NCBI GenBank assembly: GCA_027605045.1
Contig: JAQFWX010000003.1
Location: 1,240,001 to 1,304,000 of the forward strand
DNA from: Phallus indusiatus
Lineage: Eukaryota > Basidiomycota > Agaricomycetes > Phallales > Phallaceae
DNA length: 64,000 nt
Reading direction: 5' to 3'
Of the stretch, positions 37,002 through 51,042 are shown one piece after another; the first letter of the stretch is position 1, and every line of letters begins with the position of its first letter. The position numbers and the translations under genes were made by a program. The notes beneath the pieces are model-generated. The model was not told the DNA's origin. It saw nothing but the letters and a program-made list of their open reading frames with translations, and ran no database searches.

Positions 37002-40000
37002 ATGTCATCAAGTGATGAAGACTCTTCCAATGTTGGCAGCTCGCGTCGCTACTTCACCCATTATCCTCGTAGACCTCCTCCTCGATTTCACGCCTGGTCT
37101 TTCCGTCTTCCGAGAGCAATTCGTCCTAAAGCATTATTGTCAATTCCTGAAGACTCGGCCACTAATTTGAATCCAACACCTTATCAAATGGCCTCGGAAG
37201 AACAACAACAGCCTCCAGTTACCAATGGCGTTCACCAAGACGTCTCTTCATCTTCGACTCCTCCACCCCAGCCCCCCCCACCTGCGCCTATTGCGTTTGA
37301 CGTCTCATTATTCAAATCATATCTTCTTTCACTGCTCCCGCCGGTCATAGGCGCTACGGTTGAAGAACTCCAAAACACCCTCTTTGACTCGGATTTTGAC
37401 GAACGCGTCATTAAATTTGCTGGAGAAACCGGGAGTGCCATATACGTAGTAAAGACTAAAGAAGAAGTAGAGGGTTAGCCCCAGCTCACCAATGTGGCGT
37501 TTCTCTTGCTAACAAACTCCGTTCTAGATGACGCTTTGACCACACATTTTTATTCACTTGCTCCACATCTCGTCTACAGTCCCTCTCATGTCAATGTTGT
37601 CGCTATTATTAAACGGTCAACATTACTAGATCCATTAATTCCACTTCCACTTCAACTTCATATTCTTAATCTATTTGGTGGCGAGGAGACACCCTATGAA
37701 AGTCTGCATGCGGTTGTTAGTATGGCGGTCAAGCCCTGGTTTGATGCCTTTGCTGGTACACGGGCATCTGGAAAAGAGGGTGATGCTAAAATGGGTATAA
37801 ATGTTGCTTTATTGATCTATTATCCGATTAATCAATTCCGTATGTAGGAATACCCATGGCGAAAAAGAAATTCGCCGAGCTTGAGCTTTCTTTACTACAC
37901 CTGCAGCAGAATGTTGAAATTCCCGAGACACATTTCGTCATACATCCGGTTATTCAAAGAGCTATCTCAGAAGCCCAGTCAACAGGACAGCGACCAAGTA
38001 TATCTTTGATCCCTACAAAAACATTAAATGACAGTACCTTCTTGAATTCACTCCACAATCAAGTGAATGCATGGATCAAGTCCATTCAAGCAGTTACAAA
38101 ATTAACACGCGATGTTTCTTCTGGGACGGCATCTCAAGAGGTCAACTTTTGGTTGAGTCTGGAGAGAGCTTTAGAAGAAATAGAGACGCAGTTACGAAGT
38201 GATGAAGTCAATATGGTAATGGATTGTTTGCGAAATGCCAAACGTTTTCGCGCGACTATGAGTTTTATTGCTGACACCGGGCTTAAACAAGCCATTGACC
38301 AAGGCAAGGATAATTCTATTTTCTTCTGAATCTCATCGCCAACATTATTGTCCAGTGCACAAGTATAATCAACTCATGAAGGACTTCCCTTTGAATGAGC
38401 TTCTTTCTGCAACAGACCTAGACAAAGTTCAAGAAGCATTAGGTCTCATATTTGGGCATATCAATCGCAAACTCAAACTCTCCCCGTATCCCATTCGGCG
38501 CGCCTTGCCTCTTGTGGAGGCAATATCTCGTGACTTCAATGATCAGCTTCTTCGAATCCTTACTTCTCATCGTCTAGCATACCAGCCCTACGATACTTTC
38601 GAGCGGATCCTTGCTTTAGTACAAAAGATTTTCCGCACTTGGGATGAACAAATCAAAGAGTTCACCAACGTTGCCCGTGAAGTGACACGACGGCGAAACG
38701 AAAAATTCATTCCTATCAAAATTGCTCCAGCCCATCAAAAACTAATGGAGCGAACTACTTATTTGCGAGAGTGGAGGAAACAGCACGAACAGCTCGCTGT
38801 AATGACTGGTCCAACGAAAGGTCTCAGTATGGGAAAAGAAATTGGAGGGATTGATATGGAAGAGGAGGTGAAAGAAGCCTACGAAGCCATCAAAAGTATA
38901 GATATACTCGATGTATCGACAGGTATTGTTTATCTCATCTGGTCTTTGCCATCAGTCAATCTTATGTTTCCCTTTTTTAGAGGGTACTGAAATTTGGATT
39001 ACCGCTGAGCATGCTTACACAGAACGGGTTGCGCGAGTTGAGAATCAAATAATTGCTCGCCTGCGTGACCGACTTGGGACTGCTCGAAATGCCAACGAAA
39101 TGTTCCGTGTTTTCTCTAAATTCAACGCCTTATTCGTACGACCCAAGGTGAGGCGCACATCTCTGGGTATTTATCTCAAAAACAAATGACTCCCTTATTT
39201 TCATGTCCTCCACTAGATTCGCGGTGCCATACAAGAATACCAAACTCAACTCATTGACTCTGTCAAAGAAGACATCAAACATCTACACGATAAAGTGCGC
39301 TAAATTTCTCTATTTAGTCATTTTGCAGTACTGACACTCTCATCTATAGTTTAAAACACAGTATCGGTATTCAGAAGCTTATCATATGGCCCAGATGCGG
39401 GACTTACCTCCTATCGCCGGGGCTATTATTTGGGCACGCCAGATTGAACGTCAGCTGTCGACATATATGAAGCGTGTTGAGGACGTGTTAGGAAAAGGAT
39501 GGGAGTTGTACGCTGAAGGTCAAAGGCTTCAAGCCGAAAGCGCATCGTTCCGCAAGAAGTTGGATACCAGACCTGTATACGATGCGTGGATGCATGATAT
39601 CAACCGTCGAGACATGGGTGTCAATGGCCGTCTGTTCGAGATTATCCGACTCCGTGGCGGCGGTTATCAGTTAGCGGTAAATTTTGACCCACAAATTATC
39701 ACGCTTTTTAAGGAAGTGCGGAATCTATTATGGTTGAATTTCCAAGTCCCTCATGCCATCAACAATCTGGCGAAAGATGCTAAACGCGTATATCCGCATG
39801 CCGTCAGTCTTATGGAAACAGTCCGTACTTATGGTCAAACATTGGATCTAGTAGAGAGGAATAAGGCTATTGAAATGCTCGTCGCCGAATACCGAAACGA
39901 TGCTCAGAACCATGTTGCAAAAGGCTCGTCTTTTTTTTTTCGAAATTCGATCCTCCTATTTCTAATTTTGAATTCTAGGAATGAGCTTACGGTGGGATTA

Positions 40001-41357
40001 TTTCGTCAACGCCTATGATACCACTCGATATATACCGGCTCCTGATGCACGCGACAATCGACATATTCAGTTTGTTCGCGAATTCGCCAGCCTTGTATCA
40101 GTCTTACAGGTGTGTAATACTCTCCAAGTGAAAGTCCGGTATTCACAGCATTGATTGCAGGATAAAACAAATGCCCTTATCGATCTATACAAGGAAATAA
40201 CTCGCCATGTGGACGACCTTGCGACATGTCCGTATACTCCGGAGGCGTTCACCGAGCTGCTAACAAAAATTCAAAGTATTGTACGTTGATTGTCGTCTGG
40301 AGTTCACGCGTGGGTCTCATTCTACTCATAGATTGATAAACTCAACCTGGAAGGCTATGCCAACTTGGAGCATTGGGTTGCTGAACTCGATAACCGGATA
40401 GAAGAAATTTTGCTTCAACGGCTCGCTAATATCATTCAACTTTTCTGCTCCGAGTTTGATCGTACAGATGAAGGTGATCTAAGACGTGATACCGTACTGC
40501 GCGACATTACGAATAAGCGTCGAAACGATAAAAAGAACAAAGATGAAAAGGTATGGCTATATATTCCAAATATCGAGACCTGCTGCTTAAACATATGCGA
40601 AGTCTGTTGATGGAAACTTGACACTTAAACCTATCATCCACGAGATAAGGATTCAGAACCAAGTCATATTTTTGGATCCTCCCATCGAATACGCTCGTCA
40701 GACCTGGATTAAACAGTTTCACGAATGGATAGGTAGACTTGTTTCACTTCAATGCAACATGGGACAGAACTAATATGACTTTAGGCGTGATCTGCAATCT
40801 TCGTCGGATACAAAGTTCGCGTTATGAGATTGGTTTACAAATGGAGGGAGGTCAATCACCGAAACCACTTACACATCTCTGGTCAGCAACCATTAAGCAA
40901 TTTTTATTTCATACTAATGTCTCGCTTCTCCCAGTTGACCCGTTTCGATGAAACAACTTTAGTTCGACCGTTCTGTCTGATCGAGAATAAGGTACAACAA
41001 CTCAAGGATTATGTCGGGAAATGGCTCCAGTTCCAGTCGTTGTGGGACCTGGAAGCCGAATACGTTTTCAGTCGGCTGGGAGATTCTTTGGCTCTTTGGC
41101 AACAACTTCTCACTGAAATCAAGAAAACGAGATCAACATTTGATACATCAGAGACGCAAAAATCTCTCGGTGTCTGCGTTATTGATTATGAACAAGTGCA
41201 AGCACGTGTAAATGCCAAGTATGATGCATGGCAGCGCGATATCCTTAGCCGTTTTGGTGTCAAACTAGGAAACGTAATGAAAGAGATGCACGCATCAATA
41301 TTGAAAGCACGTAATGATCTAGAACACCAATCGATAGAAGGTCTCATCAGGAGATGA
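37002..41357 (+). CDS. dhc1: Cytoplasmic dynein heavy chain, tail half only
   Basis: Thirteen exons (37002-37473, 37528-37794, 37848-38303, 38356-38922, 38981-39147, 39217-39294, 39350-39923, 39979-40109, 40161-40280, 40332-40550, 40603-40732, 40785-40885, 40935-41357) give about 1234 residues, all DHC N-terminal tail: [86 protein letters not shown]. The tail dimerises and binds intermediate and light-intermediate chains. Dynein homology stops at [10 protein letters not shown], then LIRR and a stop; no linker or AAA motor follows. Agaricomycetes are reported to encode tail and motor in two genes. Introns 38304-38355 (GCAAGG) and 39924-39978 (GCTCGT) have GC donors; the last junction is uncertain. 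An alternative ATG lies at 37190. Confidence 0.88.
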
Positions 41358-41503
41358 CTTCGTCTTGTGTATTTACATACATACCGTATTTCCAGACTAT
41401 TATCGTTTCATTTATTTGCTTTCAATACCCAGATGTTATTATGACCATTATGATTTATACACAATAATATATTCAATAACAAAGGGAATGTTTTTGCGGA
41501 AAT

Positions 41504-42951
41504 TCACCACCGAGTAATATCTACTACCTCTGCCTCTCCGAAAATCGAAGTCTTTTGTATTTCAAAGTCTTTCGCCTGAACTACGCCTGGAATGAATCCC
41601 TCATAGTATTCGGGGAACGCCCTTTTGAGAAACGTCAGGATGTGACGATTAATTTGTTCAAATTCAAGGAGAAAACCGTCGTGGCCATCAGGAGAAGGTA
41701 TCATCACGAGCTCAGCCTCGGGTATATGCTTTGCAAGCTCTTGTTGCTCGGAAGGTGTAAACAACCCATCGGATTGTATCCCAATGACCAAAGCGCCTTT
41801 AGGTTCTAACTGTAATGTCTCCTCCAGTGTGAACTCGTTACCGTTAATTGGGTTGACATGACCATGGCCAACATGGTGTGAATCCATCTTTCTAGTGATG
41901 TGAATATAGCAATTAGCATCAAATCGAGCCGTAAACTTATCTCCCTGATAGCGGAGATATCCTTGGGCGGAGAAAACTGGCGGACTGCTCCAAGTCCTGA
42001 TCTGCGGCGTAGAGGCACCGCTAGAAGAACGATGTCCAGCGTTCCTGTGTCCCTCATTATGGGCAGCCAGAGCTAAATCAGCAGGAGTAGAGGATGGTGA
42101 GCGAGGCGGCGTGATGGGTTCCTTTGACAGGGATTGTATATTTCGTCCGAAGCGACTCTCAAAGGAGTCTCTTGATCGGTACGTCAAAAGCGCTGCCATG
42201 CGTGCAGCTGCGAGGCCAGTCTTCGGTTGTGAAGCAACATCATAATAGCCATCTTCATAGGTCGGGTCTGCATAAATACTTTGTCTTTGAGCTTCTCCCC
42301 AACTAATACACCATGCTGAATGTTTTGCTGAAGTTGCGATAGGTATGATTCTTCGAACATAGCCTGGTTCAGTGCATAAAGGCCATTCGAGGGTGGCCAT
42401 CCCACCCATAGAGCCTCCAATGACCACGGCAATAGACGACACACCCAACCTATCTAAAACAAGTTTGTGAAGTCTGTAAGCATAGTTAAGTATTAAGTCG
42501 GTTATGTCCTTTTGCAGTGATCAACCTTACCTGACGTCGTCTCGAATTGTAGTCGTAGGAAATTCGGGTCCGTACAAACGCCCAGTTTCAGGATTTATAG
42601 TAACAGGAGAGGCAGAACCATATGGAGACCCCATGGTATTGGCACAAAATATAAAAAATCGCGTATAGTCGAATGCTTTCCCGGGGCCCATTAGTGGCCC
42701 CCACCTTCAAATGCCAAGGTAAATTCCCAAGTATAAATTGAGGAATACAAGCTCGAAAAAAAAAACTACCAGTCTGCAACATCAGCACTTCCTGTGAAGG
42801 CGTGGCAAATGACCATAACATTGTCTTTTTTGTCATTCAATTCACCCCAGGTTTTGTAAGCGACAGGAACTTCACGCAGAGTAATCCCGCACTCCAATGT
42901 AAACGAGGGAAACACAGCTATTTCCTGTTGGATTAAACCAGAGAACATCAT
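41504..42951 (-). CDS. MET2: Homoserine O-acetyltransferase
   Basis: Alpha/beta hydrolase-fold enzyme acetylating homoserine for methionine synthesis. Three exons (42951-42770, 42704-42531, 42473-41504) give 441 residues: LECGITLREVPVAYKTWGEL, VMVICHAFTGSADVADWWGP, FCANTMGSPYGSASP, GPEFPTTTIRDDVRLHKLVL, nucleophile elbow VVIGGSMGGMATLEWPL (Ser), HITRKMDSHHVGHG, VIGIQSDGLFTPSEQQELA (Asp) and SPDGHDGFLLEF (His). A Ser/Pro-rich insert (about residues 230-270) is typical of fungal enzymes. The first of two adjacent ATGs is taken as start. Confidence 0.95.
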
Positions 42952-43246
42952 GAAGTCGTACTTCAGAAGGAGAAACAAGCAAACATATGATGCCAACGCC
43001 GATTCGGGTGGGTAAAGACCTAAACATCGAGCTGAGTCAGCGGCTGCATCTGCATATTCGTTAATGAACGTTGTTTGTAGATTTAAATACTATATAATAC
43101 TTCAGTGGGAGGATATAAAGAATACATGCTGCAGGGTAATCTATCCTAATAAATCGTCCTATAAACACAGATGAAAAGTGAAATCATGCACCATCGTTAC
43201 CTGTCTCAGTACTCAGTGATTCGTGTTTGTATTAATATAGAATATG

Positions 43247-44939
<1,693 letters not shown>

Positions 44940-45388
44940 AACGAAGGTCAGTGCTTGGAGTGAAGGAAGAGTTTGTGTATGTAAGTGATGTTACGTAATA
45001 TCATTGCGTGGGAATTCGGAAGTCCCAAGCCATTGCATGGAATTCGGCTTGTTTCGGCGTTGTTAAGGCTGATTGGCACAGTTGCAGATACATTGCTGAG
45101 ATTCATTGGAAAATGTATGTAAATCTCGTTTCCTGTTGCAGAGCGATTTCTCAGCTGCGTATAAACATGATGAAGAATAATAAGAAGATGGAATGCTCTC
45201 AGTCGCTTGATAAAAAAAAACACACACAATTACGTAATCGACGACCCATTACATAGAGCAGAACCGTACGATAATAAATATATTTTTATATTTTTTTCCC
45301 TTCACATTCTTGTTCGTCTTGTGTTGCTCATTCTCTCTTCCTCTTCTCACTCACTGCGACGCTGTTGAGCAACGTGTAACGCACCAGC
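44940..45388. promoter_or_regulatory. Divergent promoter, VPS4 and ERG5
   Basis: 449 bp between divergent starts. Pyrimidine-rich blocks occur just before the ERG5 ATG (45315-45350), with an A/T-only stretch at 45275-45300. No gene or specific motif recognised. Confidence 0.5.
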
Positions 45389-47263
45389 ATGAATGGACAG
45401 TCGCAGCATGCTAGCATGCCCCAGCCTACCCAACATTCTTCCTTTTCCCTCCCTTCGGTTGATGCACTATTGAATTTGAAAGCGACGACATCTACCTGGG
45501 TGTATACAACTCTCGCCGTAATTGCAACCTTCCTTATTCTCGAGCAGACCGTCTACCGTTCCAAGAAGCGCCATTTGCCTGGGTCCAAATGGACTATACC
45601 CATTATTGGTAAATTCGCCGATAGCTTGCACCCCACGCTTGAAAACTATCAAAAGCAATGGGACTCGGGTGCCTTATCTGCCCTTAGCGTCTTCAACATG
45701 TAAGGCTTACGTCCGCAATGTTTGTCATGTCCCTAATCTCAATAACCATTCTAGCTTTATTGTCCTAGCCTCTAGTAATGAATATACCCGCAAAATCCTC
45801 AATTCACCAACATATGCCGAGCCTGCTCTTGTCGCATCTGGAAGGCAAATCCTATGCGAAGATAACTGGTACTAGTGCTTTATTGCCCTCGGATATGTTG
45901 CTCGTGTTCTGAATTGTGTCACAAGGGTTTTTTTGACTGGCAAACAACACGTTGATTATCGTCGAGTTTTGAACACACTGTTTACCAGGAAGGCATTGAG
46001 GTAACCGTGTTATTTCACTCTCCATCAGACCCTCATCTGATTTTCTTCAAGCATGTATTTACACCTCCAGGATGCCATGGCTCGAGAATTCTTCGCTGAC
46101 TGGCTCAAGAAATGCAAGGAAACCGGAAAAGCTATAAATTTCATGATACCCGCCCGTGATCTCAACATGAGAACTTCGCTCAAAGTATTCTGTGGTCCTC
46201 ATATTCCTGATAATGCTGTGCAAGAAATTCAGGACAATTATTGGCTGATCACGAGTGCGCTCGAACTAGTGAACTTCCCGCTAGCTTTCCCTGGGACCAA
46301 AGTATATAAGGCTATTCAAGCCCGTAAAGTCGCTGTCAAATGGCTTTCCAACGCCGCTAGACTGAGCAAAATAAGTATGGCGGAAGGTAACGAACCTACC
46401 TGCTTACTTGACCGTTGGGTCATGGAACTCGACAAGCCAGAGTTGAAAGGAAATCAAAAGCAGTTCACCGATAGACAGATGGCTCTCGTTGTTTTATCCT
46501 TCCTCTTTGCTTCTCAAGACGCCATGTCAAGCGGCATAATTTATGCTTTTCAACATTTCGCTGATCACCCCGAGATCGCTGAAAAGGTTCGGGAGGAGCA
46601 GCATCGCGTTCGAGGGGGAGATTACACTCGGCCAACAACGCTGGAAATGATTGAAGAAATGCCATATTTGAAAGCCGCTGTTCGAGAAAGCCTTCGTCTC
46701 AAACCGCCTGTTTGCATGGTAAATTTTCTCGATGGCTCTTTGTTACCATGAAATTAATATGCCCTTTCAGGTGCCCTATAAGGCAGTCAAACCGTTCCCC
46801 ATCTCACCCGATTACATTGTACCGGCCGGTAGCATGGTAATCCCTTCGCTGTACCCTTCCATGCATGATCCGGAAGTGTATCCCGAGCCAAAGAAATTCC
46901 TCCCTGAACGATGGCTAGATCCAAACGGTTCGGCGACGATGAATCCAAAGAACTTCCTTGTTTTTGGTAGCGGTCCCCACAAATGTATCGGAATCGACTA
47001 TACGCTCATGCATATGGCTTGCGTTCTTGGTACTGCAGCTGTTTTAATGGATTGGAAACATGAGGTAACACCTGAAAGTGAGAAGGTTCAGTAAGTAGTT
47101 TTTGTTATCTTGACCTCCTAACGCATGCTAAATTTTTCTTGACAGGATTATTGCCACGTATATAATTTTTAATTTTTTAATTCCCGCTTGATGGTACTAA
47201 CTAAATCTTCGCAGGCTTTTCCCTAAGGATGGTTGCTGGTTGAAATTCACCCCACGCGCTTAG
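45389..47263 (+). CDS. ERG5: Sterol C-22 desaturase, cytochrome P450 CYP61
   Basis: ER P450 introducing the C22-C23 double bond of ergosterol. Seven exons (45389-45699, 45755-45868, 45926-46000, 46052-46718, 46771-47090, 47146-47157, 47215-47263) give 515 residues. N-terminal membrane anchor (WVYTTLAVIATFLILEQ); LPGSKWTIPIIGKFADSLHP and WDSGALSALSVFN are CYP61 hallmarks. Then I-helix LFASQDAMSSG, K-helix ESLR, PERW and heme loop FGSGPHKCIGIDYT. One exon is only 12 nt. Confidence 0.96.
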
Positions 47264-47508
47264 GTATTATTCTACCGGTTTACATCAAAACACCACCTGA
47301 TATAGTATCAGTACGGTAGAATATAATACGTACTATTTTCAGTTAATAATAGAGTAAAAAAAGAGACGACTTGTTTGAGGCTTCGGGTGTGATATGGTGC
47401 GATGATGTCATCTTGCATTCTGATATCATCCCCTCCGTCATTTGCGTTGAGCCTCCGGTGGTATAAAAAAGATGAGTCTGAGGTTGAAGTCTTCAGACAT
47501 TTCCAATC

Positions 47509-48026
47509 ATGTATAAACGCATCGCTTTGCAACAATTCCGAAGTTTGGCCAAGGTCGCTGAACAGCGACACTTCACCATTTCACATGTGAGGCAGAAGAC
47601 AGTAACGGAGAAAGTGGGTGAGATGGCACAGAACGTAAGTGAAACAAAAGCTACGCGCTCTTTTTCTTTTCTCTCTATTATTCTGATTCAAATTATAGTT
47701 GAACAAGAAGGTGGGACAAGGACTTGCTTCCGCTATCGAAACAGGCGAAAAGGCTACAGAGAAGACAAAAGACATGATGGGTCAGTTTCTTAAGCACAAC
47801 ATATGTTAATTAGCTCATTGAAGAATGATTATATGTCAGGGGATACGTCGGAAGAAGTGAAAGGAAGGGGGAAGAGCTAGGAGATGTGGCCAGTCGAAAA
47901 GCTAAAAAGGTAAATCATTATGTCCTCTATTGTCAAAATGTTTCTAATGTCTATATGCGATGCGTATAGCTAGAATCCGAGGCAAAGTCAGCCAAGAAAG
48001 ACGTGGAGCACATTGCCAAAAAGTAA
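47509..48026 (+). CDS. Small LEA-like / amphipathic-helix protein, probably mitochondrial
   Basis: Four exons (47509-47634, 47699-47784, 47840-47909, 47970-48026) give 112 residues. The N-terminus MYKRIALQQFRSLAKVAEQR is basic and amphipathic, like a mitochondrial targeting signal. The rest is rich in Lys, Glu, Ala and Thr with an approximate 11-residue periodicity (GEKATEKTKDMMG, RKAKKLESEAKSAKKDVEHI), like late-embryogenesis-abundant proteins that protect membranes and proteins during drying. No family name is claimed; the third exon requires donor GTTTCT at 47785 to keep the frame. Confidence 0.7.
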
Positions 48027-48142
48027 TTTATAGCTGGTCTAAATATCAGCGGATTATTTCACCATCTCTTTCACGGCGGCCTTGAATCAATTAAACTACT
48101 ACTTCCCTTTCTTATTATCCTGACTTGTGAAAACGTCTAACC

Positions 48143-49269
48143 TCACTCGTCTGGAATAGTTACTTCGATCTTCCCGTCATCATTCCAACGAACAGATATG
48201 CTACCAGAAATATCAGTATTATTCACCAAACAGAATAATAATAAGTGATTTACGCAGTCAGATCTTGAACAATCCAGTCTGGTTTCGCAGCAGCGACTAC
48301 CTCTTTAGATGACGACGTGGCAACGCCGAGTGTATGAGCCCCAGCTGCTTTTCCACTGAGAATACCGTTGATCGCGTCTTCAACGACAAGACCTAGAACC
48401 GAAAGTCGCGCCAAATCTAAGCGATAGTCATATAAGGTAAATCAATCCATACAATTTTTTGCATCCACCTGCAAGGATTTAGCCCCTTCTAAGTACGGAT
48501 CAGCGTGGGGCTTTCCTCGAAGGACGTCATTCGCAGTGATAATGGAATTGTGAGGCGGAAACTCTATATTAGCTTGAGCGAGTGCACGGGGTGCATAGAA
48601 GTTAGTTGCTTTAGTCTCAGATTAGCTTAAACTCTTATTCAAGAAGTGGTGACTTTTTCCCATACCGCTGGTGACGATGGTATAACCAGGCCTTTCCGGG
48701 GTTGAGCCAGCTCGAAGCTAGGGATGAATTAGTATCTAAAATTGGACAAAAGAAATAAAAAGGAGCACATCGTTTAAAATCTTGTGCACGCCAGGAAGTG
48801 CCACTACTCCTCCATCAATAATCCCTTTCTCAAAACGATCGGCTTCTTCCTTCAACACGAGGTTTAGCGCCGTCTAAAGGTTGCGTTGTAATTATGGAAT
48901 ACCTTGAGTTTCTGATCATCGTGTATGTTACACCACGTCTTCAAGGTATCCCACAATCTGACGCCATGAGTGGCTGAAATATAGCGAAATTACGCGTTAG
49001 TCGCCATATGTAAGACTCGAATCACAAACCTTCAATCGCCGCCTCAGCATCGAAACCATATCTTTTACCATAATCGTGCCATGTTTTCTTTACCCCGGGC
49101 GTCGAATCGACGAGTGTCCTGCATATAGTAGTCAATTCGTTTCTTGATCGATCTTCATGCAGCAAGAAAGCCGCTCACCCATCCATGTCGAAAAGTATCT
49201 GGAAGAATTAAATTTTCGCTATCGATTTCTGATCTCAACACGTACGGCATCGACAGTGATAACAGGCAT
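48143..49269 (-). CDS. HAD-family sugar/glycerol phosphate phosphatase (GPP/DOG type)
   Basis: Cytosolic phosphatase of haloacid dehalogenase subfamily I, likely acting on glycerol 3-phosphate or 2-deoxyglucose 6-phosphate. Nine exons (49269-49246, 49198-49179, 49118-49030, 48973-48903, 48849-48769, 48717-48666, 48608-48453, 48392-48254, 48200-48143) give 229 residues. Motif I ILFDMDGTLVDS, motif II IVTS, motif III RGKPHADPYLEGA, motif IV NCLVVEDAINGILSGKAAGA followed by HTLGVATS. Substrate cannot be set from sequence. The first exon is eight codons (MPVITVDA). Confidence 0.88.
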
Positions 49270-49642
49270 AATTCCCTCGAGTCGGTCGATAGAGCTCGTA
49301 GCTTACGGTGCAAGTTGTGCTGGCAAAAAAATGGCGTCTATTTTTAGAAACTCACTATGGAGTCCGATAGCCGCCTACCAAGTCCCTCCGAGTCTTCCGT
49401 ATCCGTACCAAGCGCACAACGCACATGTATGCTATCTAATTTCGTGCAATAAGCTTGAGAGTCAAATTTTATTTTAAATGCGTACATACATAATTATGAG
49501 ATACTACAAAATTACAAGAGTTTTAAGCAGGGGCAATGCAACTTTGAAGGTTAGAGGTTAGATCGTGAATCGTGAATCGGAAGAATGCAGTCAAGGAAGA
49601 ATAAAATCCGCATATACAAAATGGGCGGTTTTGACGGTTTCC
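49270..49642. other. Intergenic between HAD phosphatase and HMG-box gene
   Basis: 373 bp. It must hold the HAD phosphatase promoter and the 3' end of the HMG gene. The sequence GATCGTGAATCGTGAATCGG near 49561 is a short direct repeat (GTGAATC twice). No gene seen. Confidence 0.5.
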
Positions 49643-51042
49643 CTACAGGTCTAAATACTCTTCAAATTCAAATGACTTGCTGTATGTGAGTATGTCATTG
49701 TCTCTGAAGGCCGAATCGACAATCTCTCTGTCCGCGAGCCTTGTTTCGAATAACGTCGCGCCGTTACTTCCAGACTCAGGAAAGAGTAATTCGGTGGGCG
49801 TCGAGAAACACGTTTCCGAATCTGGATACGAGTTGTTGTAATCCCTGTCCCTGTCCCCGTCACCGTCACCGTCACCGTCAAAGCTGTTGATAGTAGAGAT
49901 AGGATTTATGAACTGAGAATTATCTTCCCTAGCTTTAACGAGCTGATAAAGGGTGAGTTTGGAAAAATCGTCCGACCGGTCTAATGGCGGCGGCGTCATC
50001 GAATCCTGATAAATCGAACCTTGTAAATGCGGGGACAGAGTCGGTTCAGATTTGGACTGAAACGTCGTGTCTTGCATAAAATCGACGGGTTTTGGTTCAA
50101 TCTACAGCCATCAATTAATCTATTTAGTATTTTATGAGAGAGAGGAGACTTACGACTTCTCTTTTTGGCGTAGGGTCTAATATAGGTTCTAATATAGGTG
50201 AAGAGTTGAGGGACTTTGGGGATGATCGAGAATTTGGTTGTTAGACACTTCGACGACCGTGTATTTTTTTTCTTCTTCGGAAGGAGCGACACACGATCTT
50301 TCTTTTCTTTTTTTGCTGGGTAAACGGCGTCGAGCGACTCTTTCGCTGGACGATGTGTCGGGATCAGCAAGAACCGAATCGGATGTACTCTTCTCGTCGA
50401 GTGACATCGTAGCAGAGCTTCCATCGGACTGTTTCTCTTGCAGACCAGAGAGATACATTTCGGCGGCCGCCCGACAGCGATAGATCTCTTCATTATTATT
50501 TCGCTTCGACTTTTGCCTAACAGTAGCGCGAGGTCTACCAATGGGAGCATAGCGATAATCGGGATAAGCAGCTTTGTGGGCAGCCTTCTCTTCTTCCGCG
50601 CGACGTTTATACTCTGCTTTTTTTCCTCGGCCAAGTCGCGCCAGATATAAGCGGCAATGCGAGAAATTTGACGATGATCGGTTTCAATATTCTGGTCGCT
50701 TGCCTTTTGCTTGAAGCAAAATTCGGAACGAAAAATAATAAAAGCGTTGCGAGGTCGACGAATGTGAGAAGGGGAGCGCTTCCGAGAATGGGATTTACAG
50801 GGAGGGGGAAGAGTATAAGGGGAAGAAGGGCTGGACGGTGAAGCGGAATGGGAAGACGGGGATTCCGTAGTCACTTCTGGAGAACCCAAGGGCGAATACG
50901 TATCATCATCGGACTCGCTATCCGAGAAGGAATATTTAATAGGATCTGGGGTGTCGATTTAATAAAACGAGGAGTAGGGAGATCTTAATCGCATAAACTC
51001 ACTGGAACGGCAGGCACGAGGGGGTAGAGAATTTAGAGGCAT
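49643..51042 (-). CDS. HMG-box transcription factor, with a -1 frame break
   Basis: Sequence-specific HMG factor of the fungal MATA_HMG class, often linked to mating and development. Exons 51042-51003, 50945-50215, 50176-50154, 50101-49643. The HMG box is HIRRPRNAFIIFRSEF, ETDHRQISRIAAYIWRDLAEE, then KRRAEEEKAAHKAAYPDYRY. Between the last two segments the frame shifts by one base at a run of seven A's (about 50623-50629, GAGGAAAAAAAGCAG); eight A's would restore a 417-residue protein and the phase of all later exons. The tail contains GDGDGDGDRDRD. As written, the unshifted frame stays open for about 300 codons but loses the third HMG helix. Confidence 0.82.
49843..49880. repeat. Hexanucleotide repeat coding for Gly-Asp in the HMG factor
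   Basis: Imperfect GTCACC/GTCCCT units on the plus strand encode the GD/RD run on the minus strand. Likely length-variable among strains. Confidence 0.8.

Noticed and set aside
49996..50889. Continuous 297-codon minus-strand frame over the HMG gene
   Set aside because: It matches the HMG box only up to WRDLAEE; the remainder lacks homology and loses the domain's third helix, which continues in the neighbouring frame. It is open by composition.
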